The notes under the pieces: generated by a model
The model's database searches: none
What the model saw: only the letters and a program-made list of their open reading frames with translations
What the model was told of the DNA's origin: nothing
Program-made: the position numbers and the translations under genes
Origin: an uncultured Porphyromonadaceae bacterium
GTDB lineage: Bacteria > Bacteroidota > Bacteroidia > Bacteroidales > Muribaculaceae
Length of the DNA: 14,976 nucleotides
NCBI GenBank assembly: GCA_900540625.1
Contig: UQGP01000049.1
Location: forward strand, 1 to 14,976
Direction: 5' to 3'
Shown here: piece after piece, positions 6,437 to 14,007 of the stretch
Layout: every line of letters starts with the position of its first letter
Position numbering within the stretch: position 1 is the stretch's first letter

Positions 6437-7852
6437 TTACTTGTATATGACGTTGTTCTTTTTGAGATACGTGGCCACGGAATACAATATTCCGTTGACA
6501 AATTGTCCGCTCTTGGGTGTCGAGTAATTATTGGCCAATTCGACGTACTCATTCATGGTCACTGCGATAGGAATGTTGGGGTAGGCCACCAACTCGGTGA
6601 TCGCAGTAATCATGATGACGATATCCATGAATGGTATGCGCTCTATATCCCAGTTTTGGTTGTTGATGAATCGGTCGATGAGTTCGCGGTACTCGTAAAT
6701 GTGCTGAATTGCTGCATCGAAGAGTTCTGCGCCGAAGGTCTCATCTTCCTCATCTTTGTATTTGACCAAAAGGGATATCGGCTCGTCCGGATGTGACTGG
6801 GCGTAACGTATTGTCTTGAGTACGAAAGTGCCCATAATGTTTATATCGTCGTTCCAGAATACCGATTCATTTTCGATTGCTTCCTCGAGGACATCGCTAC
6901 GGAATATTACGTTGCGTAGCAGGTTACGCCATACTTCGCAGTCGAGCTCGAAATCGGTGTTTTCGGCCTCCATATAGTCTGCGTAGCATTGCGATGAGGT
7001 AATCTCTTTCAGCAAGTCTTGAAGTAGCGAGAAGTCGGAAGTCCAGCCCTTGGCATTTTTCTCGTAATAGGGCCCGAAAGTGGGAGACTCGAGCAGCTTG
7101 GCGATGAAGGCGTTGTCTACAAACCGCATATTCGGGTTGAGCTCATCTTGTGTTGCCAGGAATTTGGATTTGGCGTTTTCGATATTCTCGGCCTGAACTT
7201 TTGTGAGATTGGCCATCAGACAGAAAATGTCGCAGTATAGGTTGTATGCCTTGTCAAGCGACAACATCAAGTCTTTTTTTGCTGTAGTATACCCCATAGT
7301 GGCATCGCGGTACGAAGCCAAGGTGCTTTCGAAGAGTGCAAAGCCACGTTCGAAGCCTCTATTGGTGAATCTTTCGAGCGTGCGTATTGCTGCAGCAAAT
7401 CCGCGGTCGCGTTTTACTATGGTAGTAAACACCGAAGACCACATTGATACTTCGAGCGCAATTTCGGGCGAACGCTTTTTGCTGTAATCCTTGTATGCTG
7501 TCGATTGTGCGATGTTGTCCGCCAGACGTTGCATCTCCGGAGCGATAACCTGAAGGTCGTTATCGCCCTTGAAGAGCATTTCTTTGATGGTGTCATCTGA
7601 AGCCAAAGCGGCACCGACGCGGCTACGCAGCATCTTTTTGTCTACCGCTATGGATATAGGCATATTGGCCGTCTTCTTGCCGTTGGTAAGCTGTACCAGC
7701 ATCAGCAGCAAGTCTTTATAGACTTTGTATGCAAACACAGCGTCCTGTGACGTCGATTCCGGTTGCTTAAGAATTTTGAAATCGGTACGTGTCAGAAGGT
7801 ATGAGTACAGCATCTGTACTACCTTGGTTCGTATAAGTATACGGTTGATCAT
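6437..7852 (-). CDS. nusB: Transcription antitermination factor NusB, long Bacteroidales form
   Basis: NusB binds boxA RNA with NusE (S10) and promotes antitermination, mainly on rRNA operons. The NusB fold is at the C-terminal end, roughly residues 350-471, with IDRFINNQNWDIERIPFMD, ITAITELVAYPNIPIAVTMNEYVELANNYSTPKSGQFVNGILYSV. Ordinary NusB is about 140 residues; here about 340 extra residues precede the domain, mostly predicted helix and without a motif I can name. The start is set at 7852, giving MINRILIRTKVVQMLYSYL, the beginning I expect for Bacteroidetes NusB. The frame opens further upstream to 7915, but that ATG falls inside the TAACTTTG promoter motif at 7913-7920 and would lie at or ahead of the transcription start. 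First gene of the nusB-yajC-ybbR-coaE unit. Confidence 0.9.
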   Translation of the reverse strand: MINRILIRTKVVQMLYSYLLTRTDFKILKQPESTSQDAVFAYKVYKDLLLMLVQLTNGKKTANMPISIAVDKKMLRSRVGAALASDDTIKEMLFKGDNDLQVIAPEMQRLADNIAQSTAYKDYSKKRSPEIALEVSMWSSVFTTIVKRDRGFAAAIRTLERFTNRGFERGFALFESTLASYRDATMGYTTAKKDLMLSLDKAYNLYCDIFCLMANLTKVQAENIENAKSKFLATQDELNPNMRFVDNAFIAKLLESPTFGPYYEKNAKGWTSDFSLLQDLLKEITSSQCYADYMEAENTDFELDCEVWRNLLRNVIFRSDVLEEAIENESVFWNDDINIMGTFVLKTIRYAQSHPDEPISLLVKYKDEEDETFGAELFDAAIQHIYEYRELIDRFINNQNWDIERIPFMDIVIMITAITELVAYPNIPIAVTMNEYVELANNYSTPKSGQFVNGILYSVATYLKKNNVIYK

Positions 7853-7912
7853 GCTTGAATATGTGCGTCTATAAATGAGCGCCGCTTTTGGCTTGCTTGC
7901 CGTTCGGCTATG

Positions 7913-7920
7913 CAAAGTTA
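7913..7920 (-). promoter_or_regulatory. Bacteroidetes -7 promoter element for nusB-yajC-ybbR-coaE
   Basis: The minus strand reads TAACTTTG, a match to TAnnTTTG, about 60 nt before the nusB start. No TTG is present at the usual 19-21 nt upstream, so the -33 box is degenerate. The position excludes the upstream ATG at 7915 as the nusB start. Confidence 0.6.
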
Positions 7921-8021
7921 ATACTTTTTTTCAAGATGGCTGTCATATAGGCCGATTTTCGGCAAGACTTTTTGTCGCGCTTCGTGTTGAGTTTACCTGC
8001 CGTTGGGATGCGTTAGGTGTG

Positions 8022-9059
8022 TCATTGGGCGAGATGGTTCCAGCCTTGAGCCTTAATGGCTATTTCGCTTTCGCCGTCGCGCGTAATCATTGCACACCCC
8101 AGTTTCTGTTCCGTGATATGTCCGATAATGCGTATACCGGACATATCCTTGATTTTGTCATGGTCTGACAGAGGAACGGTAAACAGCAATTCGTAGTCTT
8201 CGCCGCCGTTCATTGCCGCTGTTACGAGGTTCATATTCAATTCTTGAGCCATAACTGCCGTCTGATAGTCGATGGGTATACGTTCTTCGTATACACGACA
8301 TCCGGTCTTGGACTTTTGGCATATATGCAAAAGTTCGGAGGATAGTCCGTCCGATATATCTATCATTGAAGTGGGGACGATGCCTGCTCGGTCCAGTTGG
8401 GCTACAATATCACGTCGTGCTTCGGGCTTGAGTTGACGCTCGACAAGGTATTCCTTACCGGTGAATTGCGGCTCAAAATCCTTGATGCCTACCGAAGCGG
8501 CTTTTTCGCGTTCGAGGACCTGGAGTCCCATATATGCGGCGCCGAGGTCACCGCTGACGCATATCAGGTCGTTGGGGCGTGCTCCGTCGCGTCCCACAAC
8601 TTTTGATGCGGGGGCATCGCCGATGACTGTGACGGAGATGACCAGCCCTTGACGAGAAGATGTTGTGTCGCCTCCCACGAGGTCTACGCCGTAGACTTCG
8701 CAGGCCAAGCGTAAGCCATCATATAGTTGCTGAATATGCTCGACGGTGAAGCGGCGCGAGATACCCAGAGACACCACGATTTGTCGCGGCGTGCCGTTCA
8801 TGGCATAGATGTCGCTGAAGTTGACAACGGCGGACTTATACCCGAGGTGCTTGAGCGGCACGTATGTCAGGTCAAAGTGTATGCCCTCCATCAGGATGTC
8901 TGTGGATACGAGTACGCGTGTGTCCGGGTAAGACAATTCGGCGGCATCATCGCCTATGCCGCGTATTGTGGAGGCGTTCTTGTGTACAATGCCTTCAGTG
9001 ATTTTGTCTATAAGGCCGAATTCGCCCAGAGAGGCTATTTCTGTCTGTTTTTCTTCCAT
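8022..9059 (-). CDS. thiL: Thiamine-monophosphate kinase
   Basis: Phosphorylates thiamine monophosphate to thiamine diphosphate, the active cofactor, in the cytoplasm. The 345 residues match the PurM/ThiL-like ATP-binding family: GIGDDAA at 34-40 (metal and ATP contacts), STDILMEGIHF at 52-62, the substrate-side NFSDIYAMNGTP at 80-91, VGGDTTSS at 128-135, VSGDLGAAYMGL at 168-179 and DISDGLSSEL at 234-243. It is last in the sppA-lpxK-punA-thiL unit. The upstream gap to punA is 169 nt and holds a long inverted repeat but no TAnnTTTG motif. No strong terminator is seen between it and the nusB promoter; only a short GCCGA/TCGGC stem without a U-tract. Confidence 0.95.
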   Translation of the reverse strand: MEEKQTEIASLGEFGLIDKITEGIVHKNASTIRGIGDDAAELSYPDTRVLVSTDILMEGIHFDLTYVPLKHLGYKSAVVNFSDIYAMNGTPRQIVVSLGISRRFTVEHIQQLYDGLRLACEVYGVDLVGGDTTSSRQGLVISVTVIGDAPASKVVGRDGARPNDLICVSGDLGAAYMGLQVLEREKAASVGIKDFEPQFTGKEYLVERQLKPEARRDIVAQLDRAGIVPTSMIDISDGLSSELLHICQKSKTGCRVYEERIPIDYQTAVMAQELNMNLVTAAMNGGEDYELLFTVPLSDHDKIKDMSGIRIIGHITEQKLGCAMITRDGESEIAIKAQGWNHLAQ

Positions 9060-9158
9060 AGTGCCATGTTTTTGGAGTTGTGGTGGGGGCGCTTTTGCGC
9101 TTTTTATGTCTGGAAAGAGAATGGTCGTGTCCTAATACTTTAGGCCTTGTGTGGTATA

Positions 9159-9209
9159 ATTTTGTGGTGACACTCCCGCCACGTAGGCCCGGGCGTGTCA
9201 CCACAAAAT
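9159..9209. repeat. 15-bp perfect inverted repeat between punA and thiL
   Basis: 9159-9173 (ATTTTGTGGTGACAC) is exactly complementary to 9195-9209 (GTGTCACCACAAAAT), with a 21-nt spacer containing GCCCGGGC. It begins 19 nt after the punA stop on the transcribed strand. Neither side is followed by a T-run, so it is not a standard intrinsic terminator; an mRNA-stabilising or processing hairpin, or an attenuator ahead of thiL, would fit. Confidence 0.85.
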
Positions 9210-9228
9210 ATGCTTGGACGGAAGTGTA

Positions 9229-10041
9229 TTAGTTGGCTGATACGAGTTCCTTGATGATAGCGAGCATCTTAGGTTGAGCATTCTCAGCTGCCATCTGAAC
9301 TTCTTCGTGAGTCGGAACCTGACGAACGTCTTTGCCTCCGAGGTCGGTGATTACGGAGATACCATAGACGCGCATTCCGGCATGGCGTGCTACGATGACT
9401 TCGGGAACGGTGGACATACCTACGGCATCTCCTCCGATTACACGGAAGTACTCGTACTCGGCCGGAGTCTCGAATGTGGGGCCGGTGGTGCCTACATATA
9501 CGCCGTGCATCAGTCGAATGCCGAGACGTTTGGCAATTTCGTCAGCTTTGCGGATGAGTTCGTGGTCATAAGCTTCGGTCATTGCGGGGAAGCGCGGGCC
9601 AAGTTCTTCGTAGTTCTTGCCACGCAGCGGGTTTTCGGGGAAGAGGTTGATTTGGTCGGTGATGGTCATGATATCGCCTACGCGGAAGTCCTTGTTCATA
9701 CCGCCTGCTGCATTGGATACATACAGGGTGTCAACGCCGAGGGCACGGAAAACGCGTACGGGGAAGGTGACAGTCTTCATATCATAGCCTTCGTAGTAGT
9801 GGAAACGGCCTTGCATCGCGATGACACGTTTGCCGTTCAGGTCGCCGAAGATGAGGTTGCCGCTGTGTCCTTGTACGGTGGATACGGGCATATTGGGTAT
9901 CTGGCTGTAGGGTATGACTACCTTATTGTCGATATGGTCTACAAGTGCGCCGAGGCCGCTGCCGAGGATGATGGCAGTCTTTGGCATGTCACTTATGCGT
10001 TCGCTGAGGAAGCGCGCTGTTTCTTTAATTTTTTCGAGCAT
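9229..10041 (-). CDS. punA: Purine nucleoside phosphorylase, trimeric family I
   Basis: Cleaves purine (deoxy)nucleosides with phosphate to the free base and (deoxy)ribose-1-phosphate for salvage. The 270 residues show the trimeric PNP signatures: phosphate-binding GSGLG at 27-31, QGHSGN at 57-62, GRFHYYEG at 78-85, SNAAGG at 109-114, GPTFETPAE at 187-195 and GGDAVGMSTVPE at 203-214. Glu191 corresponds to human PNP Glu201. The residue equivalent to human Asn243, 42 residues later, is Asp233 (ITDLGG), not Asn, which may widen or shift base specificity. Methylthioadenosine phosphorylase is the alternative in this superfamily and also has Asp there, but the overall motifs are PNP. It lies 82 nt downstream of lpxK without its own promoter motif. 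Confidence 0.93.
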   Translation of the reverse strand: MLEKIKETARFLSERISDMPKTAIILGSGLGALVDHIDNKVVIPYSQIPNMPVSTVQGHSGNLIFGDLNGKRVIAMQGRFHYYEGYDMKTVTFPVRVFRALGVDTLYVSNAAGGMNKDFRVGDIMTITDQINLFPENPLRGKNYEELGPRFPAMTEAYDHELIRKADEIAKRLGIRLMHGVYVGTTGPTFETPAEYEYFRVIGGDAVGMSTVPEVIVARHAGMRVYGISVITDLGGKDVRQVPTHEEVQMAAENAQPKMLAIIKELVSAN

Positions 10042-10123
10042 TGTGAATAATAGTTTTTATGTGTTTCAGTGTGTGTTATTTATATTTTGTCGTGTCTATA
10101 TGTGACGTGTCTGTATGGAGATA

Positions 10124-11239
10124 TTAGTTGTGCCGTGCGGGATTGAGCAGCCCTTTGAGCTTCATCAGACGCAATATTTCGTCACGCAATGTTTCGCCGC
10201 GGAGTGTCTCGCCCGGTTCGGTATGCAAAAATTCGACATGCACCGGTACGTACATCAGTGCGCTTTTGAGTGCCTTCGGGAAGTACGGGTTGTTGAGCAA
10301 TCGTACCGCGTCTTTCTCGGTGGTGATGATAATCTTGCGTGCGCCTTGTAGGCTGTTATATCTCTCGGTGATGAGTTCGAGGTCGTGACGTGTATAGTTG
10401 TGGTGATCATCGAAGACGTTGACCTTGACGTTCGCATCAAAACTCTTGATATAGCGTACAAATGGTTTCGGATTGGCTATACCGGCAATAACAAGTACCG
10501 CATCGTTGGTCGTGAGCTGTTCAAGTCGTACGGGAGTTCCACCAAAGACGGCGCGAGCTTGTTCGTAGGCGTAACGCGAGTAAAACAGCCCTTGATCCGG
10601 AATCAGGTTGAGGTTCTTGCCAAAGGTCCTGATGTCTATGGGACGGATGTTGTTCGGACACTTGGTGACGATTACGATGTCGGCGCGTGTGATATTTTTT
10701 GCGGACTCGCGCAGACGTCCGTATGGCAACATTTTGTCTCTGAAGTACGGACGTTTGTATTCGGTGAGAACTATCGAGATGTCCGGCTTGACACGACGAT
10801 GTTGGAATGCATCGTCCAGAATAATCATATTGAGTGATGGATCGTCGGCAAGCATCCGCCGTATTCCGGCTACGCGGTCTTCGCATACGCATACGGTGAT
10901 TTTGCGCCCGAATTTATGATATATCTGGTATGGTTCGTCGCCGATGTCGTTTGGTGTCGATTGTGGAGTGGCGGCTACAAAACCGGATGTGTGTCGTTTG
11001 TATCCGCGGCTGAGTATGCCGATATTGAAACGGTCGCGCAAGGCGGCTACAACGTATTCGGTATGGGGAGTCTTGCCGGTGCCGCCTACGGCGAGGTTGC
11101 CGATACAGACTACCGGGACATCAAAAGAGTACGACTTGATGATATTGCAGTTATAGCAGAGATTGCGCACAGCCGTCACTGCGCCGTATATCTTAGACAG
11201 CGGGAGCAGAATGAGTTTGGCCAATGTAGATTTGCGCAT
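10124..11239 (-). CDS. lpxK: Tetraacyldisaccharide 4'-kinase (lipid A biosynthesis)
   Basis: Transfers phosphate from ATP to the 4' position of the tetraacyldisaccharide-1-phosphate lipid A precursor at the inner face of the inner membrane. The 371 residues are within the family range. The Walker A-like GNLAVGGTGKTP is at residues 47-58, followed by ILSRGYKR, EDRVAGIRRML and ILDDAFQHRRVK (the family's DDGFQH motif with Gly changed to Ala), then the C-terminal VIAGIANPKPF and FDDHHNYT segments. Its presence marks a Gram-negative, lipid A-making cell. It follows sppA after a 143-nt gap that has no TAnnTTTG motif but contains a duplicated 12-mer, and precedes punA. Confidence 0.95.
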   Translation of the reverse strand: MRKSTLAKLILLPLSKIYGAVTAVRNLCYNCNIIKSYSFDVPVVCIGNLAVGGTGKTPHTEYVVAALRDRFNIGILSRGYKRHTSGFVAATPQSTPNDIGDEPYQIYHKFGRKITVCVCEDRVAGIRRMLADDPSLNMIILDDAFQHRRVKPDISIVLTEYKRPYFRDKMLPYGRLRESAKNITRADIVIVTKCPNNIRPIDIRTFGKNLNLIPDQGLFYSRYAYEQARAVFGGTPVRLEQLTTNDAVLVIAGIANPKPFVRYIKSFDANVKVNVFDDHHNYTRHDLELITERYNSLQGARKIIITTEKDAVRLLNNPYFPKALKSALMYVPVHVEFLHTEPGETLRGETLRDEILRLMKLKGLLNPARHN

Positions 11240-11292
11240 CTTGTCGTTTTTTATTTTTATACTGCTATGGTGTATTGCTTTGTCGTTATTTG

Positions 11293-11351
11293 CGGTCGTT
11301 GTTTATTGTCGTCGGGCAATGTCTTCTCTTTTGGATGTTCGGTCGTTGTTT
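11293..11351. repeat. Duplicated 12-mer in the sppA-lpxK gap
   Basis: CGGTCGTTGTTT occurs at 11293-11304 and again at 11340-11351, 47 bases apart, in the otherwise non-coding 143-nt gap. Its role is unknown and it may be chance in T/G-rich DNA. Confidence 0.5.
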
Positions 11352-11382
11352 GCTGTACTTTTATATTGGGGACGTCGTATGT

Positions 11383-13179
11383 TTATTGTAGAGTGATACA
11401 TTCCATACGCGCTTGTACGGGCGACATACTGACAATTTGTCCCAGCATCCGTATGGCTTTGTCGGCTTCGGCCGGCGGTATCGCGGCCCAGGCAGCTTTG
11501 GCCTTCAATGCTTCGGGTATGGCATCTTGTCCGGTAATGCCGGCTGATAGAAGTCGCTGCAGCGGAGAGATGTCTTCAGCCGGATATGTAGCGTAAGCCG
11601 TGGCGGATATGCCAATCTGCCGAGCCAAGTCGGCTATGGCATCGTGCAGAGTGCCTATGCGGTCTACGAGACCGATACTGAGAGCTGTATTGCCATCCCA
11701 TACACGTCCTTGGGCTATGGCATCTACACTATCCTTGGAGATGTGTCGGCCGGCGGCAACACGCCCTACAAAGGTCTCGTAACCTCGTTGTATGGCACGT
11801 TGCATTTCGACTTTTTGTCTCGGGGTCATATCCTTGGTTACAGATATATCAATGGCGTCAGGAACTGTGCCTACACTGGAGAAGTGTATGCCAAGATGCT
11901 TGTCCAAAGTGCCTTCAATGGACGGAACAATGCCGAAAATGCCTATCGAGCCGGTGAGGGTTTGCGGCATAGCGTATATGCGGTCGGCCCCGCAGGAGAT
12001 ATAATAGCCTCCGGAGGCGGCATAGTCGCCCATCGAAACATACACGGGCTTGCCCTGTGCCTTGAAATGACGAACTGCATCCCATATTTGCTCACTGGCA
12101 AATGCACTGCCGCCACCCGAATTGACGCGCAACACCATTCCGACGATGTTATCGTCTTTTGCAAGGCGTAGTATCTCGGGTACAAGCGAGGATGCTACGA
12201 TACCTTCGTTGCCGTCCTCGGTGATGTCGCCATCGGCGAAGACTACGGCGATATGAGTGTCATCAGACATAGCCGATGTTGCGCCGGCGTAATCGGACAT
12301 ATATTCGGCCGGCGATACCAGCTCGAGGTCTTCCGGATCATCGGTTTCGGTGAGTGCGCACAGTACATCTTCGATTTGGCGACGGTATGCGGATTTGTCT
12401 ATGAGTTTATGTGTAAGGCACCATTGGGCGCTGCGGCTCATAGTGAGAGAATCGGCCAGGGCGCATACACCTGCTGCCGTAATCTTGCGCGACATACCAA
12501 TCCCTTCCGAGATACTTGCCCATATCGAATCGAGGAACAATTGGGTCTGCATACGCGCCGGTTCGCTCATGCTGTTAAGCATGAACGGCTCGACTGCGCT
12601 CTTGTAGGTGCCTACTTTGAATACTTGGATGTTGACATCCAACTTGTCCAAGGCGTCTTTGAAGTATGGTACGGAAGATGATAATCCGTGAATGTCGAGG
12701 GTCCCCACGGGGTTGAGGTATACGGTGTCGGCAACCGAAGCTACGTAATAGTCTCCTTGGCTGAAGTCATCGCCATAGGCCAGGACCCATTTGCCGGAGT
12801 CTTTTTTGAAGCGGGAGAGGGCTTCACGTAACTCAGCTCGTGAGGCGTAACCCAATGCGCTGCCTGCGCAATCAATGTATACTCCTTCGATGCGGCTATC
12901 ATCAGCGGCGTATTCCAGCGAACGCAAGATATCTTCGAATGTGGTGGCGTTGGATTGCCCGTTGATGATGAGGTCGGGGATGTCTTGTGGCGCTTTGTGC
13001 TCGCTGATTGTTCCGTCAAGACGGATGTGTAATATGCTGTGGTCTACTATCTCGACACTTTTGAGACTTGAGCCGATAAGCCCGGCAATGAACACAATCG
13101 TGAGTACGAATAGTATCATCGCCGACAGCCAAATGGCGGCCATCGAGCCGAGGAATGACATAAAGAATTTTTTAAGCAT
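11383..13179 (-). CDS. sppA: Signal peptide peptidase SppA, 67K type
   Basis: A membrane-bound serine protease of family S49 that degrades cleaved signal peptides. The 598 residues match the long, two-domain (67K) form. A single N-terminal transmembrane anchor lies at about residues 13-36. The Lys/Ser dyad is visible: Lys193 in VGTYKSAVEPF (E. coli Lys209) in the first S49 domain and Ser389 in YAASGGYYIS (E. coli Ser409) in the second. The loop usually read as NSPGGS is NSGGGSAFASE at 353-363, so the Pro is replaced by Gly. It is the first gene of the sppA-lpxK-punA-thiL unit, driven by a well-formed promoter with a roughly 65-nt leader that carries a GC-rich hairpin. The start is the first ATG after the promoter. 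Confidence 0.95.
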   Translation of the reverse strand: MLKKFFMSFLGSMAAIWLSAMILFVLTIVFIAGLIGSSLKSVEIVDHSILHIRLDGTISEHKAPQDIPDLIINGQSNATTFEDILRSLEYAADDSRIEGVYIDCAGSALGYASRAELREALSRFKKDSGKWVLAYGDDFSQGDYYVASVADTVYLNPVGTLDIHGLSSSVPYFKDALDKLDVNIQVFKVGTYKSAVEPFMLNSMSEPARMQTQLFLDSIWASISEGIGMSRKITAAGVCALADSLTMSRSAQWCLTHKLIDKSAYRRQIEDVLCALTETDDPEDLELVSPAEYMSDYAGATSAMSDDTHIAVVFADGDITEDGNEGIVASSLVPEILRLAKDDNIVGMVLRVNSGGGSAFASEQIWDAVRHFKAQGKPVYVSMGDYAASGGYYISCGADRIYAMPQTLTGSIGIFGIVPSIEGTLDKHLGIHFSSVGTVPDAIDISVTKDMTPRQKVEMQRAIQRGYETFVGRVAAGRHISKDSVDAIAQGRVWDGNTALSIGLVDRIGTLHDAIADLARQIGISATAYATYPAEDISPLQRLLSAGITGQDAIPEALKAKAAWAAIPPAEADKAIRMLGQIVSMSPVQARMECITLQ

Positions 13180-13206
13180 AGTCGTCCGTGTCTGTTACAC
13201 AAAGTC

Positions 13207-13236
13207 GTGCCGCGTGACAGCATGTCTGCGCGGCAC
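13207..13236 (-). other. Hairpin in the sppA 5' leader
   Basis: Perfect 8-bp GC-rich arms, 13207-13214 and 13229-13236 (GTGCCGCG/CGCGGCAC), enclose a 14-nt loop between the sppA promoter and its start codon. No U-tract follows in the transcript. It would form in the first part of the mRNA and could affect stability or translation. Confidence 0.6.
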
Positions 13237-13251
13237 AGATTCTCTGCTTTG

Positions 13252-13283
13252 CAAAGTTACTAATAAATCCTCGGTCTCCCAAA
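13252..13283 (-). promoter_or_regulatory. Bacteroidetes promoter for sppA-lpxK-punA-thiL
   Basis: The minus strand has TTTG (13283-13280), a 20-nt spacer, then TAACTTTG (13259-13252). Both boxes and the spacing match the Bacteroidetes -33/-7 consensus. The leader to the sppA ATG is about 65 nt. Confidence 0.8.
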
Positions 13284-13402
13284 GTTTTACGTTTTTTTGT
13301 TGTGTAACGTCGGATACTGAGGATTGCCGTTGCAATTGCATCGTCGTTGCCGTGTCGAACCGAGGCTGCCGAGCGCCGTCAGTGGCTGTGCTCGCGTGGC
13401 TG

Positions 13403-13429
13403 AAAAAAAAACTACTTGTTGTTGTAGTT
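13403..13429 (-). terminator. Intrinsic terminator overlapping the pth stop codon
   Basis: In transcript sense AACTAC (13429-13424), loop AACAACAA, GTAGTT (13415-13410), then a T-run to 13403. The stem is only 6 bp and AT-rich, but the U-tract is long. The TAG stop at 13414-13412 lies inside the 3' arm. Confidence 0.5.
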
Positions 13430-13975
13430 GCACATTGCGTGTTGCAGCCCGGCGAGAATGGCGTCTTGTGCGGCTTCGACGGCAATGTTCAAGCGAGCGG
13501 GAAGCGCATCTTCCTGCTCCGGGGTGAAATGTCCGAGGACATAATCGACCTGACATCCGCGAGGAAAGTCGTTGCCTACGCCGAAGCGCAATCGTGCGTA
13601 GTTCTGCGTGCCGAGCATGGCGGCAATGTTCTTCAGTCCGTTGTGTCCGGCGTCGCTGCCGGAGGGCTTGAGGCGTATGGCGCCGAAGGGTAGGGCGATA
13701 TCGTCCACGAGTACAAGAATGTTTTCGAGAGCGATATTCTCCTTGTCTTTCCAGTAGCGGACAGCGTTGCCGCTGAGGTTCATATATGTGGAGGGCTTGA
13801 GCAGAACCACTTGCTGGTTCTTAAGGCGTGCGTGCGCGATATCGCCATAACGACCGGTCTCAAAAGAAATATTGGACGCCTGAGCCCAGGTGTCCAATAT
13901 TCTAAAACCGATGTTGTGTCTGGTGTCGCGGTATTCGTCGCCGATATTGCCCAAGCCAACAATGAGGTGTTTCAT
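13412..13975 (-). CDS. pth: Peptidyl-tRNA hydrolase
   Basis: Releases peptides from prematurely dropped peptidyl-tRNAs so the tRNA can be reused; a cytoplasmic enzyme essential in most bacteria. The 187 residues are typical. It begins with IVGLGN, and Asn10 and the catalytic His20 (EYRDTRHNIGF) sit at the same positions as in E. coli. Further signatures are KPSTYMNLSG at 60-69, VLVDDIALPFG at 88-98 and GSDAGHNGLKN at 106-116. It follows rplY by 32 nt, an arrangement widespread among bacteria, and is expected to be co-transcribed with it. Its last codons (AAC-TAC-AAC-AAC-AAG-stop) double as part of a small terminator hairpin. Confidence 0.97.
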   Translation of the reverse strand: MKHLIVGLGNIGDEYRDTRHNIGFRILDTWAQASNISFETGRYGDIAHARLKNQQVVLLKPSTYMNLSGNAVRYWKDKENIALENILVLVDDIALPFGAIRLKPSGSDAGHNGLKNIAAMLGTQNYARLRFGVGNDFPRGCQVDYVLGHFTPEQEDALPARLNIAVEAAQDAILAGLQHAMCNYNNK

Positions 13976-14007
13976 CGTTGTTATGCCTGGTATCGGTTAT
14001 GAATGTA

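Noticed and set aside
9088..9106. GCGC-TTTT-GCGC-TTTTT hairpin on the plus strand near the thiL start
   Set aside because: The stem is only 4 bp and no plus-strand gene ends there.
9274..10050. A 258-codon plus-strand open frame antisense to punA
   Set aside because: It mirrors the punA gene, whose protein motifs are unmistakable; the translated sequence shows no family features and is a by-product of codon bias.
12875..13693. A 272-codon plus-strand open frame across the sppA-pth junction
   Set aside because: It runs antisense through two confidently identified genes and their promoter; the product is Cys/Val/Arg-rich with no recognisable domain.
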